A stretch of 64,000 bases of DNA from Alviniconcha marisindica. Lineage: Eukaryota > Mollusca > Gastropoda > Provannidae. The notes under the pieces were generated by a model. That model made no database searches. It worked only from the letters and a program-made list of their open reading frames with translations, and had not been told where the DNA came from. Both the position numbers and the translations under genes were made by a program. The stretch is from NCBI GenBank assembly GCA_018857735.1, contig JABMCL010000602.1, forward strand, positions 606,001 through 670,000. The letters are read 5' to 3'. Below, piece by piece: positions 12,792 to 24,700 of the stretch. Positions within the stretch are counted from its first letter, which is position 1, and each line of letters opens with the position of its first letter.

Positions 12792-15700
12792 TTGAAATGT
12801 CAGATTATACTAAGTCACGGAAACTATTTCTAACCTAAGTCATCAGAACTGCCTTATTTTAATAATGTGTTGTTATTCAACTTATTAGTTTTAATTTTTT
12901 ACGTGTGCAGATAGTAAATCCCAAGAGTGATGTGCAGCGCCAAAGGCTTTCAGATGTTGTCAAAAACATTCTACTGTTCAGATCTTTAGATCCAGTAAGT
13001 ATTTGTTTTCTTCATACATAGATATCTTTGTAATCCAGTTTTGAGGGGGGGGGGGGGGTGGTATATGTCTGTCCATCTGGGCTTTTTTCATCAAGATCTC
13101 TTTTGAACCGCTCAACCTTTTGTTACCAAACTTGGTGCTTATGTGATCAAGATGTGACTGTTTCTGCTATGTCTTGTGAACTATTGCCCCTTTTGCAATC
13201 AAACTTGGCTTGCTGGCAGGTCATTAAGAATCAGAGTGACCAATGAGAATGTTGGATTGCTGTGCAAGGTCAGGGTCACAGTCAACATTTACAGTTTCAG
13301 TTAATGTTTGTTTGGATGATATTTTTGGAACCACTGTGACTGAACCTTTTGTAACTAAACTTGGTATGGTGATGCATCAAAATAAGTTTGAGTATCAAGT
13401 GAGAAATTTGGTTACTTTATATACTCGTATAATCTAAATATGATGGTTTCTGTTTCCTTTTACAAGCCAAAGAAGAAAAGTTCAGTGGATTTTTTTTTTT
13501 AAATTGGGTTTCTACTGGTGTTTTATTTGCAATGCATATGTGTACCACATTTCCTGTTTTTGGTACATGTTCATGCTTTCTTTTACAGGAACAGATGGGG
13601 GAGGTGCTAGATGCTATGTTTGAAAAAAAGGTAATAGGCTTTCAATTTTGCTGATTTTATTCCAAGTGGTGTAATTATATTTTTTGGTTTAGGTTCATGT
13701 TCAAGGGAATCAGGTACCATGTTTGAAAGAAAGGTAATAGACTTTCAGTTTTGCACATTTGATTCCATGTGGTATATATTTTTTGGTTTTGATTTATGTT
13801 AATGAGAACCAGGTGCTATGCTTAAAAAAAGGTAATTAGACTTTCAATTTTGGTGATTTTATTTCAAGTGGTCATATTTTTTAGTTTTGGTTTATGTTCC
13901 TGGGAATCACAGTGTGAAGCTGGCTGGTTTGTTGCCCTGTTTTGGCAAAAACTTGCACTCAATTTAATGTGATCATTTTGGACACTGTACTGTAGTTTTC
14001 AGACCATAACGAATATTAGTTCATCAGTGAAATGTTCAGTCATTGTGGAGGCATTTTTCCTGTCATTTTCACTTTCGTATCTTCCTGACAAAGAAGCAGT
14101 CAGTGTCTTGTTGTATGTGATACTTGAAGTTCTGGCAGCTAACTGTGAGTCAGTGTGGATGATCCATGATACATTTGTGTTCACTGCACACGTTTCAGAC
14201 ACAACCAGGGGAACATATTATTGACCAAGGGGATGATGGAGACAACTTCTACGTCATAGACACGTACGTGTTTAATTTGCTAGTGTATACTGTAGCATAC
14301 TTGTATTCACACTCCTAGATCGATTATGTAAATGAAAGTTTGTCATGAAAATGAGCAAGATTAAAATATGCTTTTCATGCCCAGCCTAGTGTAAAAGTAG
14401 TATCAAAGCTCCAAATTTGCATTCAAAGTTCATGAGAAGAAGAGGTAGCTGCCAACCTTAAAAAAAATACTGGCACATTTTGGATGGGGCCAGGGAGAGT
14501 CAAGATAACCATCCTCATTCTTTTACTTTCAAGGGTCATACATTTTGATTGACAGGTTGTATGCAAATAAAATACTTTGTTGTATTAAGTGATATAATTA
14601 TTTACACTCAGGTTTTGTGTGCAGGGGAACATACGACATATATGTTGAGATCGACGGTGAGCCCAAACTGGTAGGGAACTATGACAACGCTGGCTTCTTT
14701 GGGGAGCTGGCACTCATGTACAACATGCCCAGGGCAGCAACTATCATTGCATCTTCTCCTGGGACAATCTGGGCTCTGGTGAGTAAAAGATAAAACATCT
14801 GAGTGTTCTCCGAGTTCTTTTTTGTGTGCTGAATTTGCACTTTGTTGGATTAATAGATTAATTAATGACAAGGGCCCAGATCTGAGGTCACTGGCCATGG
14901 ACAGCTCTGCGGCTGTGCTAAGACCATTGTGTGTGCAGCAGCAGGAGCTGAATGATTCATGATGGAAATACCCGCAGGGGGTCCAATTTGCTGCTTGTGT
15001 CTTGGCAAAAGCAAGCAGGGGAGAGAGGCTCACAGTCTTAGATTACTGGGAGACAGGTACCGAGGACTGTGATGAAATGTTCAGCGTGGGTCTGTTAAGG
15101 AACAGGGGATTGGATTTAATGTCAGAGAAGAGACCTTGCAGGAAACAGAAGATGGCTATATAATCCTTTGCTGCTACAATATTCTGCATCTGCAGCAGTT
15201 GCAACAGGTGTTATTTCTTGAGCCATTGTAGATTTTGTTTTATGAACAGACCTGTTTGATTACCATTGTTTCTGATGGGGCCCACAGGCAACAGAATGAA
15301 AAACAAGTGTTTTAAACTGCTGTGAACCACATAACTTACTTGATGAGACGTATTTCTTGGTGAGTTTCAATTGCCTTTTTGTTGTAACTGTATTTTTTCG
15401 ACTGAAGTAATTTAACTGGGGGTGATTTATTTTTTTTGATATTTAAAATTAGGCCTTTGGTTCTTCCTTTGCATTTGTTCTGTGTATATTCTGGATTGAA
15501 TTTTGTACAAACAGGTTGAATCTTTCAACATTGTTCTTTTTGCAGGATCGGACAACATTCCGAAGGATAGTGTTGAAGAGTGCTTTTGAGAAGCGCAAAA
15601 AATATGAGGGACTCCTGGAGAGTGTACCCATGCTGAAATCATTGGATGTGAGTAGAGTAGCCTTGCACACGTTTTTAACTCTCAGTTAAAGAACTAGTGT

Positions 15701-18700
15701 ATTTAGGGAGGTTAAGTTATGTAAAGTAAAGTAATGTTCCTTTTTCTGCTCTTGAAGTTTCTGATCTTTGCAGTGCACCTGATACCAAATCTCCAGTCGT
15801 TGTTCAGACTGCAACCACCGTTCTTTGTGTGTTAGTGCAGATGTTCCACCATCTCAGTTTTATTATAGGGTCTGTGACACAGTCTGGACTTTCAAATTTG
15901 GTATTGGCATAAAGCCTGGGCACACACAGCTCATGTTTGGGGTGCCCATTTCCTTTTCTAGGATAAGTTTCTTTGACACAAGGCCGCCTTGTTTTTATTC
16001 ACTCTAGTGACTTGGTTGATTGGTTTGATTTCTGTGACAGGCACACATTGGGCCTGTTGTATTAATTGCAGATGGCAAAAAATGATCTCTTAGCTGTTCT
16101 TTTTTCTCCTGGGTGATATCTTTTTGGTTTGTTATATCCCCCGGTAACAAAAAAAAAATTGGGGGGGGGGGGGGGGATACTGGAATAATAATGTCTGTGT
16201 GTCTGGGCTTTGTCCAGAAAATATATTTTTGGACCACTTAACCTTTGGTAATCAAACTTGGTACGGAGGTGCATCATCATGAGCCAGAGTATTAGACCAG
16301 AAAGATGGATTGCTATCATCAAGGTCACAGTGATATATATGATCAAAATATGACTTTTGCTACTAATCTTCTGCACTAATGATTCTTTTGAAAATGAACT
16401 TAGTCTGATGGTAGATTGTCACAAGCCAAAGCGTTCACTAAAACAATAAAAGATTGGTTTGCTGTGTTCAAGGTCATGGCAAAGGTACTAAATTATTGTT
16501 TGCTGTGTTCAGGGTGAAGGTCAGGGCAAAAGTTCAAAAAATTATATTTGTCCAGACAGTGGCTTCTGAACCACTGAACCTTTAGAAACCAACTTGGCAT
16601 TATGATGCATCATCATAAGCCGGTATACCATGCAAAACAGTTGTGTTATCTTCAAGGTTAAGGTCACAGTGAAGGCTCATTTAATTGAGATATGACTGTT
16701 TCTATTATAGCTGCTGAACTGCTGATCCTTTTTTGACCGAACTTAATGTGATGATACATCACCGTAAGCCTGAGTGTCTTGTAAAACAACAAACCTTGTT
16801 TTGTTTGCAGTGTTATGGTTTTTTTCTTCTCCCCCTTCCCAGTAATGTTTGTTTCATTTTGTTTACAGTTGTATGAAAGGATGAATGTTGCTGATGCACT
16901 GCAACCTAAGTCATTTGAAGATGGTGAACGAATCATCCAACAGGTTAGTGATATATCCTGTACATGCAAGATGGGACTTGCGTGGTAATTGACATATTGA
17001 TGGCCAGAATTTGTGATGATCCAATCCAACATGGCAGTAATGTAATGTTTTAATGGTCGAACATGTCAGCAGTAATGTGTCAGTAGACCTATGCATCATG
17101 TCACTGATGTTTCAACAGTCCAGTATCTGTTGAGTTATTTGTCTCTTTAAGGCACTGATTTCTGTGCTTGATATTTCTCATAAAATGTTGAAAAACACTC
17201 ACAAAATTTCATGTGAAATGCAGAAAGCATAAGCTGAGGATAAAGGAATCATGTGACTTGGTATGTTTCATTTAGTTTTTGTTGTTGTGTGGGTTTTTTT
17301 GGGGGGGTGGGGGGGGAGTGTTTTTGTTGCAGAAGAGTAACAACATGTAACTAACTTGCCAAACCTTTCTTGTTAGTTAAACCTTTCGGTCAGCTTAGTG
17401 TTCAACTACAGTTGGGCTTGGTGGCCAGCTTAGCGTTCACTTGCAGTCAAACATGATTATAAACCAAGCACTTGACTACAGTCAAAAATGACAGCAAATG
17501 ACTTAAGACTGACTTTGATTTTGAAATTTGGTTGAGAACAGAATAAATATTAAAGCTTGTGGTGGTATAAAATTTTTCCTTGAAACAGATGTTTCTCCAG
17601 GGACTCAGTAATGGCTGTCAGTCTCGGTAAACAGTTTATGTTCTGTCTAAATACCAAGGCAGGGATGTAGCTCAGAGGATTGAGCACTGGGCTGGGAGCG
17701 CTGCTGGTACAGGTTTAACTTCCTTGTGCAGCAAGCAATTTTTTGTCCAGAATCAACTTTCAGTACAGACTCTGGTATGGTGTTCCTACAGCCCCCATGT
17801 GCAACTGCATATTCCAAGCCTTGGCAGCCATACCATTGTTTGGACTGGTACAGTGGTAGCCATACAGTTGTGTGAGCAGATGAAAATACGGCACTCAGTC
17901 ATCTCTCAAAGTTGCATGGTGGTCGCCCAAGTGCCAGGGGAATTGAAGATGGATAGCCTATACAAATAATTTGCCTTTGCAAAAATGGGTGTACTACCTC
18001 AACAGCAAAAAAGAGGGATGAGGAAAAAGAATTCCAAATACCCCCCAACCAGCCCTGCCAGCTCACCACCCTTCAGTAAGGCTTGTTGACATTATTCTTT
18101 GAAAAGCCCTGCTGATGTTGATACTCAATTCGGTAATGATTCTGGCCTTACTTAACAGCATTTGTTTACACTATAATTATAGTATCAGAATCTCTGCCAA
18201 TATCACCGAAGGTACGTGGCTGCTGAAAGCTGGGAAGATGTAGTGTTTTATTTGCATGATTTTTCTGCTGCAGGGTGATGCTGCTGAACTTATGTATTTC
18301 GTGGAGTCTGGTCGGGTTCGAATCGCTATGGTCAACAAGGTAAGGCGTCAAAATTGAAGCTAGTGAATCTGGTTGCATTGGTGGATTTAAATTTGTTTTA
18401 AATTTGTTAGCTAGGACTTTTGTGGCCTGTATGTCTGCTGTAAGTGGCTACTTGGATCCCCCTGTGCATGCTTATGTCACTTTTTGTCAGACCTGCCTGC
18501 CAGCCTTCCCTTCTGAAAGACTGAAAAGATCAAGAACTTTCCTCTGTGCAGAAAAAAGTTTGTCAGTTTCCAGCATGGAGATATGTTGATAACCAAGGTT
18601 GTACACTAAGATAACCTTTCAGTTCTGACTTTGGGTGCTGTTTAGGATTTAAATTGACAGAAAGAGAGTATCTGTCACTGACATTTGAGCTGGAAATAGT

Positions 18701-21700
18701 TTTTTGAGTGAGGGCTGTTTTGATCAGCTAGGCAAAGGCCTTTTAGTTAATTATACCTACATATTTGCATACAGGCACAATATCACACATGCATACATGC
18801 ACACACGCATGCATGTGCGCGTACATGCATGCATGCAAACGTGTGTGCATGCACGCGCACACACGCGCACACACACACATATCCATGCACGCAGACATGT
18901 AACACACAGAAGCTGTTTATCTTGGTGGCAATCCATAGATGGTAGAGACCTATTTACAAACAGTTGCGGTGGTCAGAAGTGGCAAAAAGGGCCAGTGTTT
19001 GCACCATTTTATTGTCAGTCAGTCAGTCAGACTTAATTTTTTGTTTTGTTTTTTCAGACATTGCTTTAGCAAACAATTCATGGTCTTGGCTGGTTCAAAC
19101 AATTTTTTTTGATGGTCTTGTCTGGTTCATACCAGGTTTGGTGACCTTTATGTGATATCAAGGTCTGTCATTTTGGAAGTTAACTGGAAGTTAGAATCTT
19201 TTCCCAATAAGGTCTCCCTTTTGATTTCAGACTTTCGGTAGCATCATTTTGCAGCATTCTTTATGGTTGAGGACAATAATTGATATAATATTATTTGGAC
19301 TTGATACCTCCCCCACAAAAATGTGGCAACATTGAAAAAAAAGAGTATTTGGGGGGACAGTGTTTCAGTGTGTTCTTTCAAACTTTTTGTGATAGTAACT
19401 TTTACTGACATTGATCTGTTCATGAGTTCGATGAATGATCAGTTTTGAAGTTGGGGGGTGGGGGGTTAGACTGCGGCAGAAAGTTCTTTTTATTTTTCGG
19501 TTTTGACCAGTGGATGTGTCTGCACATTTGCTCTTTGTTTAAACTTGAAGGTTGCTGTCATGTATGCTTCTACTGACAGCTTATTAGTATTAAAGTGAAG
19601 CCCCTCATAGTCACCTCCAGATAAAAAAAATCTCACCATGATTGTGAATGATTCTGCCCTTAAAGGGGTTATGTTCTTGGAATGCTGATGGTACTTCAAA
19701 GGCAGTGTTTAAATTTTCATTTGAAAAGATTAAATACAAAGTGCAGTATCAAATGCACTGTAAACTTGCAACGAGTGCCTGCTATTTAGGCAACAGTATC
19801 TTTACATTGACTATTGAGTTTGCAAACAAAATGGGTGGTTATTTCTGTACAGTGGTTGCTTGTGCCCAGTTGTCCTGCATGGCACAGTGGTTACCTGTGG
19901 CCAGTTGTGCTGTATGGTGCAGTGGTTACCTGTGGCCAGTTGTGCTGTATGGCACAGTGTTTGCCTGTGGCCAGTTGTGCTGTATGGCACAGTGGTTGCC
20001 TGTGGCCAGTTGTGCTGTATGGCACAATGGTTGCCCGTGGCCAGTTGTGCTGTATGGCACAGTGGTTGCCTGTGGCTAGTTGTGCTGTATGGCACAATGG
20101 TTGCCTGTGGCCAGTTGTGCTGTATGGCACAGTAGTTGCCTGTGGCCAGTTGCACTGTATGGCACAGTGGTTGCTTGTGGCCAGTTGTGCTGTATCATAT
20201 GGCACAATGGTTGCCTGTGGCCAGTTGCGCTGTATGGCACAGTGGTTGCCTGTGGCCAGTTGTGCTGTATGGCACAATGGTTGCCTGTGGCCAGTTGTGC
20301 TGTATGGCACAGTAGTTGCCTGTGGCCAGTTGCACTATATGGCACAGTGGTTGCTTGTGGCCAGTTGTGCTGTATCATATGGCACAATGGTTGCCTGTGG
20401 CCAGTTCTGCTGTATGGCACAATGGTTGCCTGTGGCCAGTTGTGCTGTATGGCACAGTAGTTGCCTGTGGCCAGTTGCACTGTATGGCACAATGGTTGCT
20501 TGTGACCAGTTGTGCTGTATCATATGGCACAATGGTTGCCTGTGGCCAGTTGTGCTGTATGGCACAGTGGTTGCCTGTGGCCAGTTGTGCTGTATGGCAC
20601 AATGGTTGCCTGTGGCCAGTTGTGCTTTATGGCACAGTGGTTGTCTGTGGCCAGTTGCACTGTATGGCACAGTGGTTGCCTGTGGCCAGTTGCGCTGTAT
20701 GGCACAGTGGTTGCTTGTGGCCAGTTGTGCTGTATGGCACAGTGGCTGCTTGTGGCCAGTTGCTCTGCATGACGTAATGCAGTAATATGTGGATGTTGGC
20801 TGTTGGCTGTTTTAAAAAATATTGAAAAATACACTTGATTTTGGTGACCAGCTTACAGCTGAATCATCTTGATGGGGGGGAAAAATAATGTGTGAAAGGA
20901 GGAGGTCCTTTAGCATATTGCACTGGATATCATCATAATCATTGTCTTATAATTAAGTGAATGTCCACACTCATACATACATGTGCATAAGCAGGTGCCC
21001 CCCTTCCCCCCCCACCCCACCCCCAACATACATGTACCATGCATGCACACATGCACCCTCTCCTCTCTTTCTCTTGTGTGCACTCGCTCTTTCTCACACA
21101 GAAGAATGACTTATGCTGGGCACTTTTTGCATTATTTTCTATTTTTGTGTTGATTTTGTAGGGAGATTCATGGTCGCTGTTACATTCAAATTATGTACAG
21201 GTGTTACATACCAAATGAAGAATATGCTGTAACATACCTCTAATTGTGATGCTTTGTTTTGGGGTTGCAGGATTCGGTGAGCCAGGTTTTGAGAGTGCTG
21301 TTGCATGTTCTGTTCTGCAGTTCTTTTCTTTCATTCTTTCTTTTGTTTATTTATTTAAAGTTGCTGTTTTGTATGTTGCTTCGTTCAGCTTGTCGTGCTA
21401 AAAGGTTAACCTCTTCATCAGCACCAGAGCAGGAAATCTCAGCATGTTTTTTTCTATGATTCGGCCCATGGATGGAGGAATGGATGTATAGAACTATCAA
21501 GTACTGGCATGTACTAACACAGCCTGTGGTGCACTGTTTGAGGCTAGGGCCCAGTGCTACCATTCCGAGATCTATTTGATTGCTCACTTTCATTGAAACT
21601 ATTTTGGAAAGCTAGTAAAGTATTTAAAATCATGATGCAAAGTTTATAATGGATACCCCCCCCCCCCCCCCCCCCATTCACCCAACACACATACACACAT

Positions 21701-24700
21701 GCATGTGTTACATATATAATGAAGAAGAATAGTTAAAAACAGACAGACAAAAATAACAGCTCGCTCATCTTTGCTACTGATTTATAATATCCCTTCCCCC
21801 CCCCCTCCCCCCTCCCCCCCAAAAAAACAACAACAACCCCAACAACAACAAAAAACAAAAACAACAAAAACAAAGAAAAAGAAAAAAACATACAAACCAA
21901 CCAAAAATTCATGATTTTGCAGTAATATGGCCATGAGAAATGGGTGGTTGTAATACATCTGTGTCATACATGCCATGGATGATAGCATTACTCTTTCTTG
22001 AAGAGGTTGACTGGGAGGGACAAAATACATGGATGTGGTATAATGCTTTGGAAAAATGTTGCTATTTGGCATTCAGTCTCTGTGAGTTTGACTTGATGCT
22101 TTTCAAGCAGTGGCTATCTTTTTCCTTCCTCTCCCTCTCCCCTTGGGAAATTTTAGTGAACTGCATAAACATATTAGTGTTAATGTGAACCTGTATAATT
22201 ATGTTAAGAACATACTGAGTATATCAAAGAAATGTGGACATTGGCTGTATATCCGCTGCAGCCGTTCGCTCATCATTGTCTGATGTTTGAATTTGTGCAT
22301 TGGCCTTTCCATTCTTGTGCTACAGCAGTGTTTTGTTTGAATGCAAGTTGTTGAAACCTGTTCACTGAACAGTAAGTTACAGTTTGTCAACTTCCAGTCC
22401 CACATGCCATGTATGTACAGTTCATCCCCATACATAAACTGTACTCAAGCTTTTATTTCTAGCATTGTTGGAGCTTTCAGTTGTACTGCTGGCTTGTACT
22501 GTGTAGTCAGTGAATTTTATCATCTTGCGTTGATGATGTGACAAAACATTTTGTATGCAGCCAGATGATGAAGGTGATGAAGTGACAGATGGCCATGTCA
22601 AAAGAGAAGAGTTGCAGGATGTGCATGTCAGATTTGACGAGGTATTCAGTGTACAGAATGCTTAACACACTGTGTGGAAGTGTGCTTCTTTCTCTAACAT
22701 TTTGTGAGTGAGCAAAAGTCATGTCAGATTTGACGAGGTATTCAGGGCACAGAGCGCTTAACACACTGTGTGGAAGTGTGCTTCTTTCTCTAACAATTTG
22801 TGAGTGAGCAAATGTTTGTTAGTTTAAAAAGAAGCAGTAAATTTAATTGACTCCATTTGTGACAGCATATTATGAAATTTCCAAAATGTTACATCATTGC
22901 GACAGCTTTTTAACACACTGAGTATACAGAGTGTACTAGAATATTATGACTAAATACAAGTTTTGGAAAACCTGTAATAATTAATTGTGATGCTGTGAAG
23001 GTTAACAGAAGATACCAAAACATGAATGTCATAACTACTAATACAGTAATAGATTTGTATAATGGATGAATGATTTTTCTAGCAAGTTGTATATCTGCAA
23101 GGAAAATCGGTGGACCATTACAATATCGGTCATATACATTAGATTACATGGAGTTTTGGACATTGGACTACCATGTGAATCCAGTTGTCAAAATTCCACT
23201 CTTGGTTAAGGCAGGATGGGCAGACTTTTTAAACTCTTCCGAGTCAACACTTAAGCAGACTCATCACTGCTGGACTCACCTTCAAGTGCGCAGTATGCAA
23301 AGAGGATTGCACATGTTAAAGATGTTATAACTGCTGTTTGACAAGACAACGCCTAAGGGTTGGTGGCATGTAGATAATGCATGTAGTAGCAGAATGATCA
23401 GAATGATAGTAGCGCTCCAAATGGCAGAAGGTTAGATGGGATGATGATAATGCTAATGTACCTAATGTAGTTTCATGCATTTTGAATGACCTCTGAAGAG
23501 GAAAGTAGTGGTCCAGTAAGTGTTAGTTTTTACAGGAGGTGGAATGGAGCATTGTGTCGTGTCTGACCGCCAGGCTGTAGTGTCATGCTTTAGTTTTCAA
23601 CTCCTTGATTTTTTTGATTTTTTTTTCTTCTTTCTGTTTCATTTTTTTGTTTTTCTGCTCAAAACTGACATTGCTTTCTCATTTTTCCTTGAACTTTCAG
23701 ATGTATGGCATACTGATAACACTAATGATGGCCATTTAAATTAATACATAATGTATTCTGCTCTGCAATGTCACTGATTCAAGTTGGCATAATTACATGT
23801 AGCTCTGTACTTGTTTTTGTACACATGTACTGGTACCCAAAATGCATCTAACCAGTCTTCCATTGGCAGGCACTAATTACCGGTAGTAATGCTTTTAAAA
23901 CTTTTTTATTATTATCAAATTTTCAAGGTGACTGATTGGTATGGATGTAGAACTAGAAGTTGATTTCTATGCAGAAGGGAGGGTTATACTATCATGTAGA
24001 GGTCAGACCTCTTAAATCCCGGCATGTTTATCTTGTGCATGTGTGCAGATCCATAAGGCAGTCTGCTGTACATCTGTCCCACATTTCGTCATTTGTATGG
24101 TCGGATAATAATGTAGCTCCATGTCTTTATAAAAAATAAATGTCCACACATGCTTCTCTTCATCCTGATTTTCTTCCATACACCTAAAACTAATAATGAG
24201 CATTGTAAGTATTTTATAGCTGGGTGAGCAGGGAGGCTTGGAGCCTGTTGCATATGGGTGCTCCTTGAGGAGCAAAGTTGTTCTGTACAGGAGTAGGTTT
24301 ATCCCTCTGTACTTTAATGAATGAAAATGTTTGAGGCGTTGAAGGTACAGATGAGACATGGACCACTACCTCATTACCTAAGTCAAAGTAACTTGGGAAA
24401 AGGGGGGGTGGGGGTGCAGGGAGTACCCAGCCAGATTGAAAATTGGTATAATAGCATATTTTAGTATTAGATTCAAGTCTTCAATTGCTAATCCTCTAAC
24501 AATGTTGACACATGTGCTTGATCAGAATGTGCGAGCTCTGTTAGTCCAACCAAATAATCTACTTACTGTATGGTATGCTTGTTCAGTAGAAATGGTTTCT
24601 GACTTTTACTCCTGCTTTGTGAAATGGAACACTTTTGGGTGTGCTTTTGTGATAAAAAGAATGCAGTACGCAGTTTTGCAGTGTCTACTGGACTAGAATA

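Noticed and set aside
19811..20834. Frames of 100-320 codons on both strands across the 35-bp array
   Set aside because: The unit lacks stops in most frames and 35 bp is not a codon multiple, so the frames only mirror the repeat. The array lies inside an RII intron.
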